This document shows positions 36,799 through 43,905 of a stretch of DNA of 52,491 bases, in pieces (position 1 is the stretch's first letter; the number at the start of each line of letters is the position of its first letter). The stretch lies in IMG/VR virus record IMGVR_UViG_3300045107_000189, positions 1-52,491 of that record. One strand, given 5' to 3'. A program made the translations under genes and the position numbers. Under the pieces are notes generated by a model that made no database searches, had not been told where the DNA came from, and saw only the letters and a list, made by a program, of their open reading frames with translations. This DNA comes from a virus.

Positions 36799-36810
36799 TA
36801 CCGAGCTGAT

Positions 36811-36852
36811 ACCCAATGATGGGTTGACCTGACCCAAACGTGGGTATAGGCT
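36811..36852 (+). promoter_or_regulatory. PL-type early promoter with two operators
   Basis: -35 TTGACC (36824-36829), 17-bp spacer, -10 TAGGCT (36847-36852). Operator ACCCAATGATGGGT (36811-36824) ends on the first base of the -35; operator ACCCAAACGTGGGT (36832-36845) lies 2 bp after it. The 21-bp step and the 2-bp and 1-bp offsets equal those at PR. It drives the long rightward operon beginning at 36880. Confidence 0.78.
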
Positions 36853-36879
36853 GCCTCCTACCTGCCGTAGGAGGACGCG

Positions 36880-37128
36880 ATGTCCCGCACGTCGAATGCC
36901 GCAACCGCGCACGCCGTTCCGGCGCCGGTTCCTCCGCACCTGCGACGCCCGGCCGCACGCGACGCGCAGCACGCCGTCGAGCTTGCGGCCTGGTCCCGCC
37001 TCGAAGGTCTCGTCCGCCAGGGGCGCGAGGCCTGCGAGCGCGGCGAGCGCGGCGATCGCATCCGCGAACTGCGCCTGATCCGGTCCATCCGCGACGAGGC
37101 CCTGGCGCTGGCCGGGTATCCGCTGTGA
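36880..37128 (+). CDS. First gene of rightward early operon, unknown (82 aa)
   Basis: ATG at 36880 follows GGAGG. A disordered, alanine/proline start (S-R-T-S-N-A-A-T-A-H-A-V-P-A-P-V-P) precedes a helical part (A-V-E-L-A-A-W-S-R-L-E-G-L-V-R-Q-G-R-E-A-C-E-R-G-E-R-G-D-R-I). No family is recognised. In lambda this position holds N, so an antitermination or other immediate-early role is worth testing, but there is no arginine-rich N-like motif at its N-terminus. Confidence 0.6.
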   Translation: MSRTSNAATAHAVPAPVPPHLRRPAARDAQHAVELAAWSRLEGLVRQGREACERGERGDRIRELRLIRSIRDEALALAGYPL

Positions 37129-37388
37129 GCGCCCTCGCCTGGTTGGAGCGGATCTACACGTCCGACGATCCGACGGGGATCTTCCTGCTCGCGTTCGCGA
37201 TCGCGGTCCCGATGTGGCTCGCGGCGCTGTGGCTGCGCTGGATCGCGCGGATAGCCCTCGGACTGTTCCGCGCGGCCCTGCAGGGTCGCCGCGAGCGGCT
37301 GGAGCGCGAGCGCGCCCGCCGAGCGCGGCCCGGTCCGAACTGGCTGGCCGCGGATCTCCGGCGCCGCCGCGCGGGTACGCAGCCGTGA
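37125..37388 (+). CDS. Small membrane-anchored basic protein (87 aa)
   Basis: GTG at 37125 overlaps the previous stop. Residues 17-50 hold one long or two short hydrophobic helices (F-L-L-A-F-A-I-A-V-P-M-W-L-A-A-L-W-L-R-W-I-A-R-I-A-L-G-L). The C-terminus is arginine-rich (R-R-E-R-L-E-R-E-R-A-R-R-A-R-P), likely cytoplasmic. Function unknown; early membrane proteins in temperate phages may act in superinfection exclusion. Confidence 0.58.
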   Translation: MSALAWLERIYTSDDPTGIFLLAFAIAVPMWLAALWLRWIARIALGLFRAALQGRRERLERERARRARPGPNWLAADLRRRRAGTQP

Positions 37389-37675
37389 TCCTCGACGACT
37401 ACGACATGGTCACGGTCGTCAGCGAGCAGCAGGAGCGGAACGCCTACGCGGCGGCCGCGTGGCGCCTGCAGTACCAGCGACGCTCGCAGTGCCCCGACCC
37501 GCGGAACGACTTCCTGCGCCTGCTCGGGAAGCTGAACGACGCTTGCATGGAAAAGGCCAGAGCCTACGTGCGGTTGTCGGAGCGCACGCGCCTCGCGATC
37601 CAGCGTGCCCTGCAGGTCGAAGTCGACCGCCGCATTCGCACCGTCGTCCCTTTCCGCTCGCAGGAACGTCCGTGA
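37385..37675 (+). CDS. Hypothetical early protein (96 aa)
   Basis: GTG at 37385 overlaps the previous stop; ATG at 37406 is an alternative. The protein is helical (N-A-Y-A-A-A-A-W-R-L-Q-Y-Q-R-R-S, L-R-L-L-G-K-L-N-D-A-C-M-E-K-A-R-A-Y-V-R-L). It carries no clear motif. It is coupled to the HD hydrolase by a GTGA junction. Confidence 0.55.
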   Translation: MILDDYDMVTVVSEQQERNAYAAAAWRLQYQRRSQCPDPRNDFLRLLGKLNDACMEKARAYVRLSERTRLAIQRALQVEVDRRIRTVVPFRSQERP

Positions 37676-38226
37676 AGCCAACGATCTGCACGGCGAGCGG
37701 CGTCGAGTTCGACCTCATGGCGCCAACTCCGGACATGGTGCGCATCGAGGACATCGCGCACGCGCTGTCGAACATGCCGCGCTTCGCGGGGCATACCCGC
37801 GAGTTCTACTCGGTCGCGCAGCACACGGTCCTTGTCGCGGATCTCGTCGCACACGCGGGCGCGACTCTGGGCACCCCCCGGTGGCATCAGCGCGTCGCAA
37901 TGCTGCACGACGCTGCAGAGGCCTACGTCCTGGATGTGCCCACTCCGCTGAAGGCTCAGCTTCGCGCCTACGTGGAGATCGAGCAGCGCGTGCGCGCCGC
38001 GATCTTCGATCGCTTCGAGGTCTACTGGCCCCATCACGACCTTCCGTCCGCCGTGAAGTCCGCGGACAAGCTCGCGCTCCTCATCGAGCAGCGCGACCTC
38101 ATGCCCACGGTCGACTGGTGGCGGAAGGCGCCGCAGCCGGAGCACCCGCCCATCACGCCGCTGGCACCAACTGCTGCGCGCGAGGCCTTCCTCGCCCGCT
38201 GGCGCCAGCTCAACCCGGAGTCCTGA
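37672..38226 (+). CDS. HD-domain phosphohydrolase, YfdR-like (184 aa)
   Basis: The family pattern V-R-I-E-D-I-A-H-A-L-S-N-M-P-R-F-A-G-H-T-R-E-F-Y-S-V-A-Q-H-T appears at residues 23-52. The HD pair is H79-D80 in M-L-H-D-A-A-E-A-Y-V-L-D, with metal ligands H51 and D80. The fold belongs to HD phosphohydrolases (5'-nucleotidase-like), and the closest family I recognise is YfdR of the E. coli CPS-53 prophage, reported to affect replication initiation. A DUF2303 (YfdQ-like) protein lies in the same operon. Substrate is not predictable from sequence. Confidence 0.82.
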   Translation: MKPTICTASGVEFDLMAPTPDMVRIEDIAHALSNMPRFAGHTREFYSVAQHTVLVADLVAHAGATLGTPRWHQRVAMLHDAAEAYVLDVPTPLKAQLRAYVEIEQRVRAAIFDRFEVYWPHHDLPSAVKSADKLALLIEQRDLMPTVDWWRKAPQPEHPPITPLAPTAAREAFLARWRQLNPES

Positions 38227-38229
38227 TAC

Positions 38230-38814
38230 ATGTCCGCAGCTCCCGAAGTACTCGCCGGCGTGCAGAGCATCCCGCTCGCGTCGCTGCGTGTGTCCGACAC
38301 CGGCGCCCAGGCCGAGCGCCGCAAGCGCTTCGACAAGGCCGCGATCGCCGAGCTCGCCGAGAGCATCCGAACCGTCGGCCTGCTGCAGCCGCTCGTCGTG
38401 CGCCCCCGCGACGACGGGTTCCAGATCATCGCGGGTGAGCGGCGCTTCCTTGCCGCGCAGGCCGCCGGTCTGGACACGGTGCTGGCCGCCGTGCGCGAGC
38501 TCACCGACGACCAGGTGCTCGAGGTGCAGCTGATCGAGAACCTGCAGCGCGAAGGCCTGCACGAGCTCGTCGAGGCCGAAGGGTACGAGGCGCTGATGAA
38601 GCGCCACGGCTACACGGTCGACGACCTGGTCGCGAAGGTCGGGAAGTCGCGTGCGTACGTCTACGCGCGGCTGAAGCTGCTCGCGCTCTGCAAGGAGGGC
38701 CGGAAGGCGTTCTACGACGGGAAGATCTCCGCGTCGATCGCGCTGCTCGTCGCGCGCATCCCGGGCGACTCGCTGCAGCAGGAGGCGCTGAAGGAGATCA
38801 CGCAGGGCCGCTAG
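38230..38814 (+). CDS. ParB/RepB-like protein, N-terminal part (194 aa), ends at in-frame TAG
   Basis: The ParB nuclease/CTPase-type domain is clear: G-A-Q-A-E-R-R-K-R-F, L-L-Q-P-L-V-V-R-P, I-I-A-G-E-R-R-F-L-A-A (box), and Q-L-I-E-N-L-Q-R-E. A helix-turn-helix follows (Y-T-V-D-D-L-V-A-K-V-G-K-S-R-A-Y-V-Y-A-R). It stops at TAG 38812-38814. The next 9 nt and the following gene continue in the same frame with what looks like the C-terminal half of the usual ~540-residue protein. No ParA is present, so plasmid-style partition is unlikely; similar prophage proteins are common in early operons. Confidence 0.82.
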   Translation: MSAAPEVLAGVQSIPLASLRVSDTGAQAERRKRFDKAAIAELAESIRTVGLLQPLVVRPRDDGFQIIAGERRFLAAQAAGLDTVLAAVRELTDDQVLEVQLIENLQREGLHELVEAEGYEALMKRHGYTVDDLVAKVGKSRAYVYARLKLLALCKEGRKAFYDGKISASIALLVARIPGDSLQQEALKEITQGR

Positions 38815-38823
38815 GACGGCCCG

Positions 38824-39846
38824 ATGTCGTATCGCGAAGCGAACGAGTACGTGCACAGCCACTTCATGCTGCGCCTCGGCGAGGCGGGCTTCCCGACCAG
38901 CGACGAGACGCTGCTGCCCGCCGCCGGCGCCTGCGGCACCTGCCCGAAGCGGACGGGAAACCAGCCCGAGCTGTTCTCCGACGTGAAGGGTGCAGACGTC
39001 TGCACGGACCCGGCGTGCTTCCGCGCGAAGCGCGAGGCCTGGGCCACGCGCCGCATCGAGCAGGCGCGCGCAGCGGGCCAGCCAGTGATCGAAGGCGCGG
39101 CCGCCAAGCGCATCGCGCCCTACGGTGGCCGCTCGACGCTGCAGGGATACTCGAAGCTCGACGACCGCGTCTACGACGATCCGAAGCGCCGCACCGTGCG
39201 GCAGATCCTCGGCAACAGCGCGGAGACCGTGCTCGTGAAGGTCGACGGCGGGAAGCACGATGCGACCGAGGTGGTCGAGGTCGTGCCCGAGCAGGCGATC
39301 CGCGCTGCGCTGAAGGAGAGCGGCGTCAAGCTGGATCGCTCCTCCTCCAACCCGGAGCAGGCAGCGCGCGAGAAGAAGGCGAAGCGTGAGCGCGCGGCGC
39401 GGGAGGCGATCGCGAACGCCGTGCTCGCGAAGGCGCAGGCGTCACTCGGACAGCACCTCGGTCCGCAGGAGCTCCGCGACGTCGCGCGCGGCTACTGGTC
39501 CGAGATGCAGGCGGATACGAAGAAGGCGCTCTGCAAGTTCCTGGGCTGGGAGCTCGTCGTGGTGAAGGACCGGTACCGGGGCGCGCACGGCGACCTCGAG
39601 GCGACGGCCGAGGCGCAGCTGCCGAAGATGGACGTTCCCGCGCTCAATCGCTTGCTGCTGGCCTGCGTGATCGCCGGCGAGCTGCAGGTCTCGACCTGGT
39701 CGGACGCGAAGCCCGAGGGCCTGCTGCGGATGGCAGCGCGCTACCGCGTCGACGCCGCGAAGATCCGGCGCGACCTTGCCGCCGCGGACAAGGCTGCAGC
39801 GAAGAAGCCCGCCGCGAAGAAGGCGGCGAAGGCGAAGCGGCGCTGA
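38824..39846 (+). CDS. ParB/RepB-like protein, C-terminal part (340 aa)
   Basis: This starts MSYREANEYVHSHFMLRLGE, followed by a Cys cluster (C-G-T-C-P-K-R-T-G-N...D-V-C-T-D-P-A-C-F) that occurs in the second half of prophage ParB-like proteins. The middle and C-terminus are basic and helical (A-K-K-P-A-A-K-K-A-A-K-A-K-R-R). It is in the same frame as the N-terminal part, separated only by TAG and three codons. AGGA at 38813-38816, 7 nt before ATG, could allow reinitiation. A nonsense mutation, suppression or a two-chain protein are all possible. Confidence 0.8.
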   Translation: MSYREANEYVHSHFMLRLGEAGFPTSDETLLPAAGACGTCPKRTGNQPELFSDVKGADVCTDPACFRAKREAWATRRIEQARAAGQPVIEGAAAKRIAPYGGRSTLQGYSKLDDRVYDDPKRRTVRQILGNSAETVLVKVDGGKHDATEVVEVVPEQAIRAALKESGVKLDRSSSNPEQAAREKKAKRERAAREAIANAVLAKAQASLGQHLGPQELRDVARGYWSEMQADTKKALCKFLGWELVVVKDRYRGAHGDLEATAEAQLPKMDVPALNRLLLACVIAGELQVSTWSDAKPEGLLRMAARYRVDAAKIRRDLAAADKAAAKKPAAKKAAKAKRR

Positions 39847-40526
39847 TGGCGAAGCCACGCAAGAGACAGCGCTACCGCCGGTGGAGCGCTAATGATCTCG
39901 CGGAGCTCGTACGGCGCTACCCGCACGAGCGCACCGCCGCGATCGCGCGAGATCTCGACCGCGACGAGCGCGCGGTGTACGCGAAGGCTGCAGTACTCGG
40001 GCTGTCGAAGCATCCCGCGTTCCGCGCCGAGCTGCGCGCCGCGCACAACGAGTCGCTGATGAACGCTGGCGCGCCATATCGGTTCCGGCCCGGGAACGTG
40101 CCGCACCAGGCCGGCAAGAAGGGATGGGACGCCGGCGGGCGGAGTCACGAGACGCGATTCAAGAAGGGCCAGCGCCCGCACACCTGGCGCCCCATCGGCA
40201 CCGAGCGCATCTGCTTCGACGGCTACCTGCAGCGCAAGGTCTCCGACACCGGCTACCCGCCGCGGGACTGGAAGGGCGTGCACGTCCTGAACTGGGAAGC
40301 GGTCCACGGGCCCGTTCCAGACGGGCACGCCCTCACCTTTCGCGACGGCAACCGCCAGAACTGCGCGATCGAGAACCTCGAGCTGGTGTCGCGCGTCGAG
40401 CTCATGCGCCGCAACAGCTACCACACGCGCTACCCGAAGGAGATCGGCCAGGCGATCCAGCTCCGCGGCGCGCTCGTCCGAAAGATCAACCGTCTGGAGA
40501 GGCAGCGTGAAGACCGGAATCAGTGA
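39846..40526 (+). CDS. HNH endonuclease (226 aa)
   Basis: The start overlaps the previous stop (TGATG). An N-terminal helix-turn-helix-like domain (W-S-A-N-D-L-A-E-L-V-R-R-Y-P-H-E-R-T-A-A-I-A-R) is followed by the HNH-type core H-V-L-N-W-E-A-V-H-G-P-V-P-D-G-H-A-L-T-F-R-D-G-N-R-Q-N-C-A-I-E-N-L-E-L-V (146-181). H146, H161 and N172 region fit. Such proteins in phages are often homing endonucleases or assist phage DNA processing. It lies within a packed operon with good overlaps, not obviously a recent insertion. Confidence 0.82.
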   Translation: MAKPRKRQRYRRWSANDLAELVRRYPHERTAAIARDLDRDERAVYAKAAVLGLSKHPAFRAELRAAHNESLMNAGAPYRFRPGNVPHQAGKKGWDAGGRSHETRFKKGQRPHTWRPIGTERICFDGYLQRKVSDTGYPPRDWKGVHVLNWEAVHGPVPDGHALTFRDGNRQNCAIENLELVSRVELMRRNSYHTRYPKEIGQAIQLRGALVRKINRLERQREDRNQ

Positions 40527-40761
40527 TCTGCGGGAACACCTGTTCGCGACGCTCGAGTCGCTGCGCGACGAGGAAAAGCCGATGGACATCGCACGCGCCA
40601 AGGCGATCGCCGATGTCGCGCAGACCATCATCAACTCCGCGAAGGTCGAGGTGGACTACATCAACGCGACCGGCGGCACGGGCTCGGGGTTCATCCCGCA
40701 CGAGAAGCCGTCAGCCGCGCCCGGTCAGACCGCTGCACCTCGCCTGGTGAAGTCGTCGTGA
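40507..40761 (+). CDS. Hypothetical early protein (84 aa)
   Basis: GTG at 40507 lies within the HNH 3' end (20-bp overlap). The product has L-R-E-H-L-F-A-T-L-E-S-L-R-D-E-E-K-P-M-D-I-A-R-A-K-A-I-A-D-V-A-Q-T-I-I-N-S-A-K-V-E, a helix-rich pattern found in many phage early proteins downstream of HNH genes. The C-terminus is disordered. Role unknown. Confidence 0.65.
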   Translation: MKTGISDLREHLFATLESLRDEEKPMDIARAKAIADVAQTIINSAKVEVDYINATGGTGSGFIPHEKPSAAPGQTAAPRLVKSS

Positions 40762-40946
40762 GCCACCGCTACCGCCGACACGAGCTCGGCTCGCTCCAGT
40801 GGAGCGAGTGCCCGGACTGCTCCGAGACCGTCGTCGTGGCGCAGACGCCGGACGGCCTGCAGCAGCTCGACACCATTCCTGACGGCGGCGCGCCGGGTGA
40901 GCCCGCGTACGAGCCGCATGACTGCCCGACCAGCAAGGAGACCTGA
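40758..40946 (+). CDS. Small protein with single CPxC motif (62 aa)
   Basis: GTG at 40758 overlaps the previous stop (GTGA). The product has S-E-C-P-D-C-S-E-T-V-V-V and a later E-P-H-D-C-P, which could bind one zinc ion. Otherwise short and polar. Function unknown. Confidence 0.55.
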   Translation: MSHRYRRHELGSLQWSECPDCSETVVVAQTPDGLQQLDTIPDGGAPGEPAYEPHDCPTSKET

Positions 40947-40949
40947 CCG

Positions 40950-41294
40950 ATGGCCCGTCCGTTCCTCGAAACACTCCGCGAGCTTCGCGCCGGCCAGACG
41001 CTCGACGAGCTCGCCGACGAGCTGCAGTGCCTCGTCGCAGCCGTTCGCGCGACCGGCAAGCCCGGCGAACTCACGCTGAAGCTGAAGGTGAAGCCGCCGA
41101 AGAAGAGCACCTCCGAGTACCTGACGATCGAGGACTCGGTCACCACCAAGACGCCGCGCCTCGAACGCGAGGACACGCTGTTCTTCACGACCGCCGACAA
41201 CAACCTGACGCGCCGCAACCCGCGCCAGCCCGACCTTCCCCTGCAGGGCTACGTCGACACCGAGACCGGCGAAGTGATTGCCGCCGGCACCTGA
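40950..41294 (+). CDS. Hypothetical early protein (114 aa)
   Basis: The sequence MARPFLETLRELRAGQTLDE then L-A-D-E-L-Q-C-L-V-A-A-V-R-A-T-G-K-P-G-E-L-T-L-K-L-K-V-K-P matches a recurrent phage pattern (F-x-x-x-L-x-x-L-R-x-G-x-x-x-D-E-L-x-x-x-L-x-x-L-V). It sits directly before the DUF2303 gene, where it commonly occurs. Function unknown. Confidence 0.7.
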   Translation: MARPFLETLRELRAGQTLDELADELQCLVAAVRATGKPGELTLKLKVKPPKKSTSEYLTIEDSVTTKTPRLEREDTLFFTTADNNLTRRNPRQPDLPLQGYVDTETGEVIAAGT

Positions 41295-41331
41295 CCCCTC
41301 CCCCACTTCCCCCCCCGGAGACCTACAGACC

Positions 41332-42210
41332 ATGGATGCAGAAGCCGTCCGAGAGCTCGTCGATTCCATCGCGAGGCCCGAGTTGCACGAGCTCGGCACC
41401 GAGCACGCGATCATCACGCTGCCCCCCGAGTTCAAGATCGAGGACGCCAAGCGCTTCCTGCCGCCCCCGAGCCGGCCGCAGCAGAAGGTGCAGCTGACGA
41501 CCGTCGAGTCGTTCGTCGCCTACGTCAACCGCTACCGCACCGGCTCCACCGCGGTGTTCGCGGACGAAACCGTGGGGAAGTTCGAAGCGGTGCTCGACTA
41601 CCACAACGCCGTCACGCTCATCGAGCCGACGAAGCCCGCGGCCGGCGGCGACGAGATCGCCGCGCGCATCGTGGCGTACTCGACGAGCGACGTGCGTCGC
41701 GGCCACCAGGATCACGTCGCGTTCTACGACGCGCCCCACTCCGTCGAGTGGAAGGCCTGGGCGGGACGCGACGGCCAGTGGATGAACCAGCAGGACTTCG
41801 CGCTGTTCGTGGAGTCGCGCCTGCTCGAGGTCATCTCGCCGGCGCCCGCGGACCTGATGCAGCTCGCGCTCGAGCTGCAGATCCACAAGGCCGCGGAGTT
41901 CCGCAGCGAGCAGGTGCTGCAGAGCGGCCAGACGCGCTTCCGCTACGAGGAGACGATCAGCGGCTCCTCGCGCGGCGGCGAGCTCGCGATCCCGAAGGCC
42001 TTCACGATCGCGATCCCCGTGTTCCTTGGCGAGAAGCCCGAGACGATCGAGCTTCTGTTCCGCTTCCGCCTGCAGGACGCGAAGCTGTCCCTCTCGTTCC
42101 AGGTGCAGCGGAAGGAGCAGATCGTCGCGGCGGCCGCGCAGCGCGTCTCCGAGGCGATCCGCGCCGGCCTCGACAAGGACGTGCAGTTCTACCGCGGGCG
42201 GAGGGCCTGA
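41332..42210 (+). CDS. DUF2303 family protein, YfdQ-like (292 aa)
   Basis: ATG at 41332 with an upstream GGAG. Family features are V-F-A-D-E-T-V-G-K-F-E-A-V-L-D-Y-H, V-E-W-K-A-W-A-G-R-D-G-Q-W-M-N-Q-Q-D-F-A-L-F-V-E-S-R-L-L-E-V-I, and the C-terminal hydrophobic L-L-F-R-F-R-L-Q-D. Members are found in phage early regions and include E. coli prophage YfdQ, beside yfdR. Function is not known. A second Yfd-type protein (HD) lies 3 kb upstream in the same operon. Confidence 0.85.
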   Translation: MDAEAVRELVDSIARPELHELGTEHAIITLPPEFKIEDAKRFLPPPSRPQQKVQLTTVESFVAYVNRYRTGSTAVFADETVGKFEAVLDYHNAVTLIEPTKPAAGGDEIAARIVAYSTSDVRRGHQDHVAFYDAPHSVEWKAWAGRDGQWMNQQDFALFVESRLLEVISPAPADLMQLALELQIHKAAEFRSEQVLQSGQTRFRYEETISGSSRGGELAIPKAFTIAIPVFLGEKPETIELLFRFRLQDAKLSLSFQVQRKEQIVAAAAQRVSEAIRAGLDKDVQFYRGRRA

Positions 42211-42425
42211 CGCGGCAACGGTTCGTCGGCGCTGCCTACACGGGTCCCGTGTTTACGGATCGCCCGGAAGGAGCCGATGCGGTCGCGAAGGGCAGCTAGC
42301 GATCGCCCCTGACGTCGGCAGGGAGAACGAGGGCGCCAGCCCCTGTGAAACCCGGCGCGCTGGAAGTCGTAGCGGGGCCCGGTTCCGGGCCGGTGTCCCC
42401 GCCGCGCATCGATAACGGAGGATCT
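42211..42425. other. 215-bp gap in the early operon with a hairpin
   Basis: No gene is seen. GGCCCGG-TT-CCGGGCC (42376-42391) forms a compact stem 35 bp before the next start. There is no T run, so full termination is unlikely. It may reset expression within the operon. Confidence 0.4.
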
Positions 42426-42776
42426 GTGGAACAGCAGCAGCAGAAGTTCGAGGCCTGGGCGGTCGTCGAGCTGTTCGGCCACCAGCGTGTGGCCGGGCGG
42501 CTCTCCGAGCAGGCGATCGGCGGTGAGACGTTCCTGCGCGTGGACGTGCCCGCGTCGAGCGGTCACGCGGAGTACTCGCGGCTCTTCGGCAAGGGAGCGA
42601 TCTACTGCATCAACCTGTGCGACGAGGCGACGGCGCGAGCTGCGGCCGCGTACGTGCGTCCGCCGTTGAAGGCGTACGAGCCGCTCCCGACGCTGGCAGC
42701 ACCGGACGGTGTGGCCGTCACGCGCGCGCAGGTCGACGACGACTACGACTTCGGTGACGACGAACCGCCGCTGTGA
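42426..42776 (+). CDS. Hypothetical early protein (116 aa)
   Basis: GTG at 42426 follows GGAGGAT. The pattern F-E-A-W-A-V-V-E-L-F-G-H-Q-R-V-A-G-R-L-S-E-Q-A-I-G-G-E-T-F-L-R-V-D-V-P, with a later G-A-I-Y-C-I-N-L-C-D-E-A-T-A-R, recurs in many phage and bacterial accessory regions. The C-terminus is acidic (D-D-D-Y-D-F-G-D-D-E). No function is known to me. Confidence 0.72.
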   Translation: MEQQQQKFEAWAVVELFGHQRVAGRLSEQAIGGETFLRVDVPASSGHAEYSRLFGKGAIYCINLCDEATARAAAAYVRPPLKAYEPLPTLAAPDGVAVTRAQVDDDYDFGDDEPPL

Positions 42777-42979
42777 ACACGGTCCGCCCCTCCGTCTCGC
42801 TCGACGACCAGGTCCGATGGGCTGAAGGCGCGGCCGCGCGCACGAAGAACTACTGGGCGAAGTTGCTTCGCGACGGGAAGGCAAATCCCGTGACGGCACG
42901 CCTCGAGGTGGATCGCGCAGACGCCGTGGTCGAGACGCTGAAGAAGCTGCTGCAGGGAGGATTCCGTGCCGTCGACTGA
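42773..42979 (+). CDS. Hypothetical early protein (68 aa)
   Basis: GTG at 42773 overlaps the previous stop. Product helical and basic (L-D-D-Q-V-R-W-A-E-G-A-A-A-R-T-K-N-Y-W-A-K-L-L-R-D-G-K). No motif is recognised. It overlaps the next start by 14 bp. Confidence 0.6.
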   Translation: MNTVRPSVSLDDQVRWAEGAAARTKNYWAKLLRDGKANPVTARLEVDRADAVVETLKKLLQGGFRAVD

Positions 42980-43292
42980 CCTCTTGGGTGCGCCGATCGC
43001 GGAGACGCCAGCGATGTCTGCGCCGCTCCCGTACCGCGTGTACCGGATGAACGACAGCGAGTGGTGGATGGCGCGGTCGCTCGACGAAGCGCGCACGGCC
43101 TACTGCGCCTGCTACGGCACGGAGTTCTCGGACACCGCCGATGCGCGCGAGCTCACGGACGACGAGCTGAAATGCCTCATGTTCATCGACGATGAATCGA
43201 ACCCCTCGGCCAGGCGCACCTTCCGCGAAGAGCTCGAGCGGCAAGCAGCCACTGCGACCGGGGCGGAGTTCTTTGCGACGACGGAGTGGTGA
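42966..43292 (+). CDS. Hypothetical early protein (108 aa)
   Basis: GTG at 42966 follows GGGAGG at 5 nt, inside the previous gene. Product has Y-R-V-Y-R-M-N-D-S-E-W-W-M-A-R-S-L-D-E-A-R-T-A-Y and D-D-E-L-K-C-L-M-F-I-D-D-E, a pattern seen in phage early proteins. C-terminus acidic/aromatic. Function unknown. Confidence 0.62.
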   Translation: MPSTDLLGAPIAETPAMSAPLPYRVYRMNDSEWWMARSLDEARTAYCACYGTEFSDTADARELTDDELKCLMFIDDESNPSARRTFREELERQAATATGAEFFATTEW

Positions 43293-43293
43293 C

Positions 43294-43905
43294 GTGCCGC
43301 AATCCCGCCCGATCCTATTCTCCGCTCCTATGGTCCGCTCGCTTCTCATCGGCCGGAAGACGCAGACCAGGCGCGTCGTGAAGGGAGCGCCGCCGGCGGG
43401 CACCACGGACTTCATCCGCTACCACCACCCCGACGACGAGCTCGGCGCGCGTCCGTTCTTTTGGGCGTGGGGTGCGGACCCGGATCACCCGGACGCCGAG
43501 TGCATTCTCGATTTCGCGCTGCCCTGCCCCTACGGCGCGCCCGGCGATCTGCTGTGGGTGCGCGAGACATGGGCGCGCCACGCCGATGGCGTTACCTATC
43601 GAGCCGACTTCGACGAAACGAGTTTCGCAGCTACGGGCGGAATCGCTTGGCGGCCGTCCATCCACATGCCACGCGCGCTCGCGCGCATCACGCTGCGGAT
43701 CACCGAAGTGCGCGTCGAGCAGCTGCAACGGATCACCGAGGCGGACGCACGCTGCGAGGGCGTGGACGAGATCCGCGCGCGCGTGCCGACGTGCCGCGAC
43801 GCGTACCGGCTGCTGTGGGACGACATCCACGGCGCCGGCGCATGGGACGGGAATCCTTGGGTGTGGGTCGTCGCGTTCGAGCGCGCGCGGGAGCTTCCGG
43901 CATGA
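43294..43905 (+). CDS. ASCH-like phage protein (203 aa)
   Basis: GTG at 43294 gives M-P-Q-S-R-P-I-L-F-S-A-P-M-V-R-S-L-L-I-G followed by R-K-T-Q-T-R-R-V-V-K, then W-V-R-E-T-W-A-R-H-A-D-G and W-R-P-S-I-H-M-P-R-A-L-A-R-I-T-L-R-I-T-E-V-R-V-E-Q-L-Q. It resembles phage proteins with ASCH/PUA-like beta barrels, a fold linked to RNA binding. The K-T-Q-T-R-R and W-V-R-E-T-W motifs are highly typical of this group. Partner and function unknown. Confidence 0.72.
   Translation: MPQSRPILFSAPMVRSLLIGRKTQTRRVVKGAPPAGTTDFIRYHHPDDELGARPFFWAWGADPDHPDAECILDFALPCPYGAPGDLLWVRETWARHADGVTYRADFDETSFAATGGIAWRPSIHMPRALARITLRITEVRVEQLQRITEADARCEGVDEIRARVPTCRDAYRLLWDDIHGAGAWDGNPWVWVVAFERARELPA

Noticed and set aside
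38230-39846. ParA/ParB plasmid-style partition locus
   Set aside because: No ParA ATPase lies nearby, no parS-like repeats were noticed, and the integrase and att sites show chromosomal integration.
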